Shown: one piece after another, positions 18,395-26,250 of the stretch
Layout: each line of letters opens with the position of its first letter
How positions within the stretch are numbered: position 1 is the first letter of the stretch
NCBI RefSeq assembly: GCF_928381405.1
Contig: NZ_CAKMSB010000002.1
Location: forward strand, 124,001 to 188,000
Reading direction: 5' to 3'
Origin: Rothia nasisuis
Lineage (GTDB): Bacteria; Actinomycetota; Actinomycetes; Actinomycetales; Micrococcaceae
DNA: 64,000 nt
Made by a program: the position numbers and the translations under genes
Notes under the pieces: generated by a model
Told to the model about the DNA's origin: nothing
The model's input: the letters and a program-made list of their open reading frames with translations, nothing else
The model's database searches: none

Positions 18395-19024
18395 CTAATC
18401 GCTCTCGGTGAAGGTAGCAAAAGTATAAAGGTCTCGGGACTGCGTCGCGTAAAGCTCCAGGCCGAGACTGGTTGCGGCGTCAGCCAGGGCACTCTCAAAT
18501 GTACTTGGCAATTGGGCGGCACCGGCATCACCAAAGAGAGCTAAAGATAAAGACTCTCCCGGCGAAAATCGAGGCCGGTAGGTAATTGCCTCGAACCCTG
18601 CCTTATAAAAGGCCTGCGCCCAGGCCTGCGGGATATCGTAGCTAGGCATGGTTGTGAGTTCTCCGGTAATGCCCAGGATAAAGGCATCATCGTGGGAAAT
18701 ATGCGCAGAACGCACAGAACACGGCAGAGGCAACCGCGAAATCACTCTTCCCTCGGCGAGGCTTTGGGGCAGGCGCCCGGACTGGCTGAGTCTGTCACCT
18801 AGAACCTCGCGGACGGCAGCACCCGGGTTGGTTGCGAGATAGCAGGTTCCCCGGGGGTCGGGCAGGTCAAAACGACCCTGCATCGATGAAGAGAAATACC
18901 AGGGGCCATACTGCTGACTGTGGGCGCGGAAAAATTCGCTGCCTTTTTCGTACTCTACAGAGGGAGTCAGTGAGAGATTCGCCCCCGGCATAGGCCCGTG
19001 CTGGGCTATTTTTTGCCGAGTCAT
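18395..19024 (-). CDS. RES-domain toxin
   Basis: 209-residue RES-domain protein. Characterised family members are toxins that degrade or phosphorolyse NAD+. The RES residues can be placed at FFRAHSQQYGPW (Arg), the GTCYLATNPGAAVREVLGD block (Glu) and a C-terminal Ser (TQSRDLYTF). The start is ATG at 19024, which overlaps the antitoxin stop in an ATGA junction. An upstream in-frame start at 19036 is possible. The gene pairs with the antitoxin gene directly before it, in the usual antitoxin-toxin order. Confidence 0.85.
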   Translation of the reverse strand: MTRQKIAQHGPMPGANLSLTPSVEYEKGSEFFRAHSQQYGPWYFSSSMQGRFDLPDPRGTCYLATNPGAAVREVLGDRLSQSGRLPQSLAEGRVISRLPLPCSVRSAHISHDDAFILGITGELTTMPSYDIPQAWAQAFYKAGFEAITYRPRFSPGESLSLALFGDAGAAQLPSTFESALADAATSLGLELYATQSRDLYTFATFTESD

Positions 19025-19545
19025 ACTGTCTGCCACCCTGCTGCAAGAGAACGGGCTTCGGTCAAAACTGTATCGAGGCGACCTTGGTCAAGTAAATCTA
19101 AAGGGGTTACCCCATCGAGCGGTGTATTGAACCACTGGGCAACAGCGAATGAGTCTGAGTCACCAAAGGCTCGCAGCACCTGTTGTATATCTCCCCGTAC
19201 AGCTCTGCCCTCAAACTGAAATACAGGGAAAATTGACTCACTATTTTCGATGGTCAGTCTCAGCAACTTGTGGTGCTTGACCTTCTTACTAATGGCTGCC
19301 CGGCTAGTAACTTTGAGCAGTTTCATGGTGCTATCAAGATCGTAGACTGGACCGATGAGGTCGCCGTAGCCCTTAACACTGGCGCGGGCTACTAGCGACC
19401 TCATGCGGCTTTTAACGTCTTCTAAGTCGTCAATGGACGCCAAAAAATCAGCGGGTAGACTTTCTAATTCTCGGGTGAACTCAGCAACGAGCTGGTCGAT
19501 AACCGCTTGGGCATGAGCACCTTTGCGGTCGATGGTGCGGGACAT
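19021..19545 (-). CDS. Xre/MbcA/ParS-type antitoxin of the RES toxin
   Basis: 174-residue protein whose C-terminal 60 residues (VFQFEGRAVRGDIQQVLRAF...VAQWFNTPLDGVTPLDLL) match the toxin-binding domain of RES-associated antitoxins. The N-terminal part has a possible DNA-binding helix region (LKVTSRAAISKKVKHHKLL). It should neutralise the RES protein and repress its own promoter. AGGGAGG lies just before the ATG. The pair is flanked by unrelated genes, which suits a small mobile module. Confidence 0.85.
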   Translation of the reverse strand: MSRTIDRKGAHAQAVIDQLVAEFTRELESLPADFLASIDDLEDVKSRMRSLVARASVKGYGDLIGPVYDLDSTMKLLKVTSRAAISKKVKHHKLLRLTIENSESIFPVFQFEGRAVRGDIQQVLRAFGDSDSFAVAQWFNTPLDGVTPLDLLDQGRLDTVLTEARSLAAGWQTV

Positions 19546-19621
19546 AAGAACCTCCCTGATTGGCTCTATAATTGTTAATCCTAAAAGCCACCGTCAACCG
19601 CGTCAACCATACGGTTACCCC

Positions 19622-20707
19622 CTAGCGGCGGGTGCCCCAGGCTCGGCGGTACTGGGCGGGCACATAGTCTATATCGACCGCAAGCTGGTCAGCCCAATCC
19701 AGCGCAAAGGCGTGGTTGCGTAGGGCTTCCCGGCCCACCAGCACCACATCGGCCTGACCTGACCCCACAATGAACTCAGCCAGCCGCGGCGAGTTAATCA
19801 TGCCAACAGCGCCTACCGGCAGCCCGCTCTCCCGCCTAACCTGGGCAGCCATGGGTACCTGGTAGCCCGCATAGACGTTAATTTTTGCCGGGTAGTTTCC
19901 GCTGGTTGAAATATCGGCGAAGTCCACGCCGTCCTCAGCCAGCCAGCGCACCACCTGCGAGGTCTCTTCAACGGTAATGCCTCCCTCCACGAACTCTGTG
20001 GCTGACAGGCGGACGATGAGCGGCATCTCTGCGGGCATCACTTCCCGCATGGCCCGGGCAACCCTGCGGGCAAAGCGGGCCCGGTTTTCCAGGGATCCGC
20101 CGTAAGAATCTTCTCGCTGATTCGAAAGCGGTGAAAGGAACTGAGTGATGAGATACCCGTGGGCCCCGTGAATCTCAATGAAGTCAAAGCCCGCAGCAAC
20201 CGCGCGGGCGGCAGCGGCAGCGAAGGCCAGCACTAGGTCGTCAATTTTCCCTTCGGTCAGGGCCTGCGGTTCTTTCATACCGGGGTAGGCAAGAGCGGAC
20301 GGAGCCAGCGTGACCCAACCACCCTCGTCCTCCCCCAGAGAACCGCCATCGTGCGGAACCAGCTCACCAGGGGTCGATGCCTTCCGCCCGGCGTGAGCAA
20401 TCTGGATACCTGCCTTAGCTCCCCCGGCGTGAATGGCATCTACGACCGGCTTGAAAGCTTCGATGTGTTCATCGCTCCACAGGCCCAGGCAGTAGGGGCT
20501 AATGCGGGCAGCGGGTTCAACGCCGGTCATTTCGACGATGACGGCACCGGCTCCACCCCGGGCCAGGGCCCCGTAGTGGGAAATGTGGTAGGCGGTGGGC
20601 CTGCCGTCCTGCTGGCCAACTGAGTACTGGCACATGGGCGGAACCCAAAGACGGTTACGGGTGGTCATGGAGCGCAGGGTAAAGGGTTCAAAGAGGGGCG
20701 ATGCCAT
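19622..20707 (-). CDS. NADH:flavin oxidoreductase, Old Yellow Enzyme family (YqjM-like)
   Basis: 361-residue FMN enzyme that reduces activated C=C bonds of electrophiles with NAD(P)H. Visible are the N-terminal LRSMTTRNRLWVPPMCQYS (the Cys typical of YqjM-type enzymes), IQIAHAGRKAS, DFIEIHGAHGYLITQFLSPLSNQREDSYGG, and the C-terminal phosphate-binding VGRE/ALRNHAFALDWADQL. The start at 20707 (MASPLFEP) was chosen by homologue length, with GAAAGG upstream. Divergent from the nitronate monooxygenase gene; both are flavin enzymes for detoxifying small electrophiles. Confidence 0.92.
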   Translation of the reverse strand: MASPLFEPFTLRSMTTRNRLWVPPMCQYSVGQQDGRPTAYHISHYGALARGGAGAVIVEMTGVEPAARISPYCLGLWSDEHIEAFKPVVDAIHAGGAKAGIQIAHAGRKASTPGELVPHDGGSLGEDEGGWVTLAPSALAYPGMKEPQALTEGKIDDLVLAFAAAAARAVAAGFDFIEIHGAHGYLITQFLSPLSNQREDSYGGSLENRARFARRVARAMREVMPAEMPLIVRLSATEFVEGGITVEETSQVVRWLAEDGVDFADISTSGNYPAKINVYAGYQVPMAAQVRRESGLPVGAVGMINSPRLAEFIVGSGQADVVLVGREALRNHAFALDWADQLAVDIDYVPAQYRRAWGTRR

Positions 20708-20833
20708 ATTAACTCGGCCTTTCACGAGGGGTTGTGTATCTGCTTCAACCGGGGGCGAGGCCGGGATATTCCCGAGATGCCGGAGCGGTGAGGGGTAGAC
20801 TTACAGGCAGCAAGCGCTGATGTGAGGAGCCCC

Positions 20834-21874
20834 GTGTTTTCTTTCTCCGACCTCGATATATCCCTGGTTGCCGCACCCATGGCTGGCGGGCCTTCTACTC
20901 CTGAGCTCGCTGCGGCAGTCTCAGAAGCCGGTGGACTTGGCCTCTTAGCCGGCGGCTATCTTTCTGCTGAAGCTCTTACACGTCAGATCCAGCAGACCCG
21001 GGCGCTGACCAGCCGCACCTTTGGGGTGAATCTCTTTATGCCCATCACCGATGAGCAAATACCCGAGGACGCCGGGGCGCAACTAGCGCGGTTTACCTCC
21101 GCGCTACAGCCGGTAGCGGAATACCTGGGAAGTGAGCCGGGTGAGGCACAAGCTACGGGTGAGAGCGAGTCTCGGGTTTTCACCGAGCTCATGGAGGTTG
21201 TTATCTCCCACCGTATTGCTGTGGTGACTTTTACCTTTGGCTGCCCCAGCGCCGATCTGATGCAGTTGCTGCAGGAGTCCGGTTCCCTGGTAGGCGTAAC
21301 CGTTACCCGCCCGCAGGACGCCCTTACCGCTGAACAAGCTGGCGCTGATTTCCTCTGTGTGCAGGGCCCTGCCGCAGGCGGGCACCAGTCCACTTTTTCT
21401 GTGACTGATGAGCTGAATGAGTTGCCGCTACCGCGGTTACTCGAGGAGGTGCGCAGGATCTGCACTGTGCCCCTGGTAGCTGCGGGCGGCGTCCGCACCG
21501 CTGAGCAGGTGCAAAGCCTACTCGCGTCTGGCGCGGTAGCTGTTCAGCTAGGCACCCTGCTCTTACTGGCAGATGAGGCTGGAACGTCAGAGCCCCATCG
21601 AAACCTGTTACAAGCCCCTGCGCGAGAAACTCTGATGACAAGGGCTTTTACTGGTCGTTTTGCCCGTGCGATCAGAAATAGCTGGGTGGAACGCCACCAC
21701 GATACAGCCCCCGCTCTTTACCCGGGTGTGCATGAGGTGACGGGTCCCTTGAGGCGGGCAGCTGCCCTACGCGGTGATACTGAGTGGATTCATGCCTGGG
21801 CGGGTGAGCCCTATACGGGCATGAGGGGCGGACCGGCCGCAGAGATTCTACGCAACCTTGTTCCAGCGCGGTAG
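20834..21874 (+). CDS. Nitronate monooxygenase
   Basis: FMN-dependent enzyme of the 2-nitropropane dioxygenase family that oxidises alkyl nitronates such as propionate 3-nitronate. The 346 residues form a TIM barrel: LVAAPMAGGPSTPELAAAVSEAGGLGLLAGGY at the N-terminus, FTFGCPSADLMQLL, GADFLCVQGPAAGGHQ (catalytic His region) and VPLVAAGGVRTAEQVQSLLASGAVAVQLGT (FMN phosphate site). GTG at 20834 is preferred over GTG at 20822 because GAGGAG lies 7 nt before it. Confidence 0.9.
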   Translation: MFSFSDLDISLVAAPMAGGPSTPELAAAVSEAGGLGLLAGGYLSAEALTRQIQQTRALTSRTFGVNLFMPITDEQIPEDAGAQLARFTSALQPVAEYLGSEPGEAQATGESESRVFTELMEVVISHRIAVVTFTFGCPSADLMQLLQESGSLVGVTVTRPQDALTAEQAGADFLCVQGPAAGGHQSTFSVTDELNELPLPRLLEEVRRICTVPLVAAGGVRTAEQVQSLLASGAVAVQLGTLLLLADEAGTSEPHRNLLQAPARETLMTRAFTGRFARAIRNSWVERHHDTAPALYPGVHEVTGPLRRAAALRGDTEWIHAWAGEPYTGMRGGPAAEILRNLVPAR

Positions 21875-21901
21875 CTACCATCGCGGGGTAAACTTGCAGG
21901 T

Positions 21902-22396
21902 ATGCAAGAACTGACCGAAGCTGCCGTCCGCTCGTCTTTTATTAACTGCTCTAAGGGCGAGGCTAAACGCCTCAACCTACCCAGCCTCAAGGACCAGAAT
22001 TGGGACGACCTGATTTTCCTATCCTGGCTCGACCCGAAAAGCCCGCTCAAGGGTTGCCTGGTCGTGGAACACGAAGGGCAGGTGCAGGGCGTGCTGCTGC
22101 AAAAGTCTAAGGCCCAGAGTAAGGCCGCTCAGATGTGCCAGTTCTGCCTGACTCTGCACCCTGGGTCGGGGATCTCGCTGTATACGGCGGCCCGGCCGGG
22201 CGAGTCGGGGCGACGCGGCAACACCATCGGCACCTACCTATGCTCCAACCTGGCCTGCACCAACTATGTACGGGGCAAGAAAAAGCCGGCAGGTATTCGC
22301 CAGATGGACGAGACCCTGTCCCTCGAAGAGCGCATAGCTCGCACCCGCGATAATGCGGTCAGGTTTATTGAGCGACTGGTGGAGGGAGCCGCATGA
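21902..22396 (+). CDS. FBP-domain zinc-finger protein
   Basis: 164-residue protein with the C-terminal treble-clef FBP domain (fibronectin/fusidic-acid-resistance-like, related to elongation-factor-G-binding proteins). The four zinc Cys are seen in MCQFCLTLH and YLCSNLACTNYVRGKKKP. Homologues that bind EF-G on the ribosome confer fusidic acid resistance; that function here is inference. The stop overlaps the start of the GNAT gene in an ATGA junction. Confidence 0.85.
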   Translation: MQELTEAAVRSSFINCSKGEAKRLNLPSLKDQNWDDLIFLSWLDPKSPLKGCLVVEHEGQVQGVLLQKSKAQSKAAQMCQFCLTLHPGSGISLYTAARPGESGRRGNTIGTYLCSNLACTNYVRGKKKPAGIRQMDETLSLEERIARTRDNAVRFIERLVEGAA

Positions 22397-22896
22397 TTCA
22401 GGTTGAGACGCTCGCGCCCACCCAGGCTGATTTGGTCCAGGCACTCTATGACCAGAACCCCGATTACTTCCTACGAATTTCGGGCCGCCCCGCCGAGCCC
22501 GACTCTGCCTTGGAAAACCTGACGGTCTTTCCACCCGGTTTATCCCACTCCCCTGTGTTACTGGGGGCCTTCGATGGCGGACGCCTGGTTGGGGTTTTGA
22601 TCGCCGTGCTGGGGTTTCCATCCGCGGAGTTCGCCCATGTGGCCCTGGCCCTGGTTGATGGGCAGGCGCGAGGACGCGGGGTGGGCCGGGCCCTGCACGA
22701 GGCCTACCTGGGTGCGGTTCGACAGCACCCAAACATCAGCATCTTACGTTTGGGAATTGTGGCAACTAATGCTGAGATTGCCGAACCTTTCTGGCGGGCC
22801 CTAGGGTACATACCCAGCGGTGAGGTCAAGGACTTTTCCCAGGGTGACGTAATCTCCACGGTAGAAGTTTTCACTCGGCCGGTTTATCTAAACTAA
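22393..22896 (+). CDS. GNAT-family N-acetyltransferase
   Basis: 167-residue acetyl-CoA-dependent acetyltransferase of unknown substrate. The acetyl-CoA-binding motif A is VALALVDGQARGRGVGRALHEAYL, and the C-terminal part reads LGIVATNAEIAEPFWRALGYIPSGEVKDF, as in small-molecule GNATs. Translationally coupled to the FBP gene. Its 3' end overlaps the convergent HepT gene by 26 nt. Confidence 0.85.
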   Translation: MIQVETLAPTQADLVQALYDQNPDYFLRISGRPAEPDSALENLTVFPPGLSHSPVLLGAFDGGRLVGVLIAVLGFPSAEFAHVALALVDGQARGRGVGRALHEAYLGAVRQHPNISILRLGIVATNAEIAEPFWRALGYIPSGEVKDFSQGDVISTVEVFTRPVYLN

Positions 22897-23305
22897 GGTT
22901 TTCATCATCATGGGTGATGTCTTCTTGCATAGACAGCTCTCGGAGAAACCGTGCCCCATCTGGTTCAACTCGGCCACCGATATTGATGAAGTTTTCAACC
23001 GTAGCGCGAAGAGATTTCAAATCCTCATTGAGAATGTCTTGGATTTCTTCAGCAGATACTGAGAAGTATTGATGTACTAGGAAGTTTCTTAACCCTACGA
23101 TTGCCCGCCACTCTACCTCTGGAGCCTGGTCTTTTAAGGCTTTCGGAAGATGGTTTACCGCTTCCCCGATAATAGCCAGGTTTCGCAAGATTGCGTCTAG
23201 GGCCATTTCTTGAGTGTCGGAAACCTCGAGATATTTTTGGTATCTGAAACAGCTGTCGATGGCCTCTTGGATGTCCATCAGTCTAAGTTCTATCGGACGG
23301 CTCAT
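22871..23305 (-). CDS. hepT: HepT-type RNase toxin (DUF86)
   Basis: 144-residue HEPN-superfamily toxin. The catalytic RX4HXY motif is intact as RNFLVHQY, near residue 94. Family members are RNases in type VII toxin-antitoxin systems, kept inactive by AMPylation by MntA. The start codon overlaps the mntA stop. Antitoxin first, toxin second is the common order for this pair. Confidence 0.9.
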   Translation of the reverse strand: MSRPIELRLMDIQEAIDSCFRYQKYLEVSDTQEMALDAILRNLAIIGEAVNHLPKALKDQAPEVEWRAIVGLRNFLVHQYFSVSAEEIQDILNEDLKSLRATVENFINIGGRVEPDGARFLRELSMQEDITHDDENLSLDKPAE

Positions 23306-23619
23306 AGCGCAACTGCCTCTTTGAGAGCGAAGTCAGATACCTGGGTTTTGAGAATGCCAGGTGTTACTACGTCAACTGAGACGTTGAGAATCTCACGGAG
23401 TGACTGTGACATTCCGGCTAACCGCATGAGCCTTCTACGGTCTGGTTCGTGCAGATCCACCATAATATCGATGTCGCTCGTTTCGTCTGCATCTCCACGT
23501 GCCACAGACCCAAAAAGTCGTGGGTTACTTGCACCGTACTGTTCAAATACTTGATCTATTTCAGCTCGGTGCTCTTCAACGAGGCTCCGCAGTTTGAGGG
23601 TTTCGGGTGTGGCTTTCAC
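23302..23619 (-). CDS. mntA: MntA-type nucleotidyltransferase antitoxin
   Basis: 105-residue minimal nucleotidyltransferase. The GSX10DXD active site is exact: LFGSVARGDADETSDIDIMV at about residues 35-54. Known MntA enzymes transfer AMP to a tyrosine of HepT, blocking its RNase activity. It is coupled to hepT by an ATGA overlap. The short C-terminal part (VDVVTPGILK) matches the family. Confidence 0.9.
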   Translation of the reverse strand: MKATPETLKLRSLVEEHRAEIDQVFEQYGASNPRLFGSVARGDADETSDIDIMVDLHEPDRRRLMRLAGMSQSLREILNVSVDVVTPGILKTQVSDFALKEAVAL

Positions 23620-23686
23620 AAGTACCAGTTTAGTTGGTCAGGGCTTTGTCGCGGTAGGTCTCCCCCATATTTACACCCCGTACCTT

Positions 23687-24967
23687 CTACATCTCCCGAA
23701 GCCTAGCTACCTCAAAACACTCCCGGGCATACTCCCCCGTGCGGGCGAAGCCAGCCCAGATAGACCGAAGAGCCGCGCCCTGCTTCTCCTGGTTCTGCCT
23801 GCTTGCTCCCGCCCACAGCCGGCTATCTTCCCAAATAGGGTTATCAAAGAGCAGGGCAAGGTCAGTGCAGTGGACAGACTCGAATGGGCCCCCCACCGCG
23901 CCCGTTGCCAGCCGGTAGGCAAGGGCCTGTCCACCGGCGTCCTGATGTCGCTGGGCAAAGACCCGCGCCGGGTCGGCGTACAGCCGCTGGGAAAATGAAC
24001 GAATCTGCTTCTCCAGCAGGGCCCGTTGCGCTCGCCCGACCCTACCAGTTAGCGGCGGAGTGAAGTAGCCCGACTCCCGTTCCAGGGACCCCACCAGAAC
24101 TTTGAAATGGGGCGCAACCGCCCGGTAGGCGGCGTCCTCATGCTCTTCGGCTGGCAGGGGGTAGTGCCCGTAGTGGCAGCCGAAGGGCATCATGGCGCGG
24201 TCAAGCCCAAACCGGAAAGGGTTAGCCATGACGTGCCGGTGGGACGCCCGAGCCCATACTTCGGCGGGTGCGTCCAAGGGAATCTGGGAGGTGAGGGTCA
24301 GCAGATGGCGGGTCATGGCGTCCTTGCCGTGAATCAAGTACAAGGGGGCGCTTTGTATGATGGCCTGTTGGAAGAGATTTTCCTCCACCACACCGTCCGC
24401 GATCATGAGGCGGGCAACCAGGTCGCCACCCGCTGACTGCCCAAAGGCGGTGACGCGGTCGGGGTCTCCCCCGAAGCCCGCGATATGTCGGCGGACCCAG
24501 CGCAGGGCCTGGCGGGCATCGAGCAGCCCGAGATTAGCAGGACGCCCGGACGCCCCACCCATAAAGCCCAGGTAGCCCAGCCGATGCGTCACCTTGACCA
24601 CGATGAGGCGGTGCTCGGTGACCAGCAGGTAGGGGTCGTAGCGTTGCCCGTCCCCGGAACCGTAGACGTAGGAGCCGCCGTGGAAGTAAACCATGACCGG
24701 CAGGCGCTCGCCGGTACGGACGTCCGCCGGGGTGACGATGGTGAGGTTTTGGCAGTCTTCGCTCATGAGCGGGGCCTGCCGCATTCCTTTTTTGCCGGGG
24801 CGCACGTGCTGGGGCGCAGCGGGTGCGGGGTCGGTGGCGGTGAAGCTGGTGGGCAGGTCGTCGAGGCTGAGCGGACACGGCACGGCAAATCTGCGCGCCC
24901 GCGCGTAAGGGATACCGCGATAGTAGTGGGCTGCACTGACCCGTTCACCCAGGCCGGCTATGTTCAT
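23687..24967 (-). CDS. Carboxylesterase, type B (para-nitrobenzyl esterase family)
   Basis: 426-residue alpha/beta-hydrolase acting on small esters, with no signal peptide. Family signs are YRGIPYARARRF near the N-terminus, SEDCQNLTIVTP (usually SEDCLYLNV), the oxyanion-hole VYFHGGSYVYGSG, and the nucleophile elbow VTAFGQSAGGDLVARLM. The start at 24967 (MNIAGLG) follows AAGGAC; an in-frame start at 25003 is less likely. It is shorter than typical 490-550-residue members, mainly at the C-terminal end. Confidence 0.85.
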   Translation of the reverse strand: MNIAGLGERVSAAHYYRGIPYARARRFAVPCPLSLDDLPTSFTATDPAPAAPQHVRPGKKGMRQAPLMSEDCQNLTIVTPADVRTGERLPVMVYFHGGSYVYGSGDGQRYDPYLLVTEHRLIVVKVTHRLGYLGFMGGASGRPANLGLLDARQALRWVRRHIAGFGGDPDRVTAFGQSAGGDLVARLMIADGVVEENLFQQAIIQSAPLYLIHGKDAMTRHLLTLTSQIPLDAPAEVWARASHRHVMANPFRFGLDRAMMPFGCHYGHYPLPAEEHEDAAYRAVAPHFKVLVGSLERESGYFTPPLTGRVGRAQRALLEKQIRSFSQRLYADPARVFAQRHQDAGGQALAYRLATGAVGGPFESVHCTDLALLFDNPIWEDSRLWAGASRQNQEKQGAALRSIWAGFARTGEYARECFEVARLREM

Positions 24968-25098
24968 GGAAGTCCTTGCTACTAGGAAGGTAGTTACTCC
25001 CAACCTAGCACTGAGAATCTTTTGCCCACAGAATCAGGTAGTTGCAATAGTCGAGAACCCTTGAGTGGTTTTAGAACCCCTCGGACGTGAGGAGAGGA

Positions 25099-26112
25099 TC
25101 AGGGCGTGCCTGTGCCGATAGTACTTAGGGATTCACATCGTTGAGTTTGATTTGATTTATTCCTCACAACTTTCCTCCCTCTACATTTAAACATGAAAGG
25201 GAACATAGTAAATAAAAACTTATTAGTAACAACAGTATAACCCTTAGGAGTTGCAATTCTTATCTCCTCAGCACTAAGAGGTGATTCAGAATTGAAGCCG
25301 TAGTCCCAAGAAGATTTATCAGGGTTTAATATAGACCAATTTCTATATTTTTTTGAGTTTTCAAAAATTACTCTCTTTTTAATTTCCGATTCATTTTCCA
25401 CCACCACTGAAGTGCTTCCAGTGAAGTACATAGAATAGTGTTGGTAAACATTCCTCACAATTAAATCGGTCTCAATATCAAGCACACCCCGACGATTGAC
25501 TATAGAGCTACCCATAAATATTATAGTAATACCTATAATAAGGACACCTATTGAAGTCAAGATCACACCCAGAGTTTCATTAACTTCAATACCCGATCCG
25601 TCCATGAATTGCATTGCCAGGTAACCAATGACAAAAGTTAATATAATTACAGATAGGATAAGTACGAGAGTTCCCAGAATCATGAGCAAGATTCCAGAAA
25701 GTTTAGCAAGCCTATCGATTTTACCTCCATGTATATTATTTAGGTTAGGGAATGTGGAATTATCTGCAGTTTTTTCTGGTATTTCAAGCAACTTTTTTCT
25801 GGCATACTGATCCTGGATCCCCAAGTTTCCGATTTTAGACTCCAGAATTGACCTATGTATCGCCTTCTTATACTCATCCCTAAGACCTGTTACATCAATT
25901 TCTCTCAAAAATTCATCGGAATTATGGTTTACAATAATCTGTTGAATTTTTTCTAGACGTAAAAGCTCGGGCGGAAGTCCTTTATTTTGGTTTCTTATTG
26001 TTTTTGAGACATTGCGTGAAGCAATAAATGCAGAGTATATTGCAGCAGCTGACCCAATCAGCGTGGTAAGAATAACCCTGGATGTTTCTGCGGCAAAAAA
26101 CCAATCAAACAT
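25099..26112 (-). CDS. AT-rich membrane protein of unknown function
   Basis: 337 residues, not recognised. It has one N-terminal hydrophobic segment (VILTTLIGSAAAIYSAFIA), a soluble part of about 110 residues with charged helices, then two strong membrane helices (LSGILLMILGTLVLILSVIILTFVIGYLAM region and GVILTSIGVLIIGITIIFMG). The C-terminal part of about 130 residues is probably cytosolic and ends in basic residues (CRGRKVVRNKSNQ). The codon use is far more AT-rich than all neighbours (many Ile, Asn, Lys as AT-rich codons), which suggests recent transfer. It lies next to the esterase and the MntA/HepT module. No enzymatic motif is visible. Confidence 0.7.
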   Translation of the reverse strand: MFDWFFAAETSRVILTTLIGSAAAIYSAFIASRNVSKTIRNQNKGLPPELLRLEKIQQIIVNHNSDEFLREIDVTGLRDEYKKAIHRSILESKIGNLGIQDQYARKKLLEIPEKTADNSTFPNLNNIHGGKIDRLAKLSGILLMILGTLVLILSVIILTFVIGYLAMQFMDGSGIEVNETLGVILTSIGVLIIGITIIFMGSSIVNRRGVLDIETDLIVRNVYQHYSMYFTGSTSVVVENESEIKKRVIFENSKKYRNWSILNPDKSSWDYGFNSESPLSAEEIRIATPKGYTVVTNKFLFTMFPFMFKCRGRKVVRNKSNQTQRCESLSTIGTGTP

Positions 26113-26250
26113 TAAATAAACCTTCTACCTCAAAAATAGGCCAAACGTTAGGCAAAGTTCTACTTGAGACAAGCTAACCATATTAAGGAGTTACTTATGA
26201 TCGCTTCCCGACACGCTCGTTGCTAGGTCCCATTCGGACAATAGATCCCC

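Noticed and set aside
24485-24985. 166-codon plus-strand frame inside the esterase gene
   Set aside because: Shadow frame of the carboxylesterase with no start signal.
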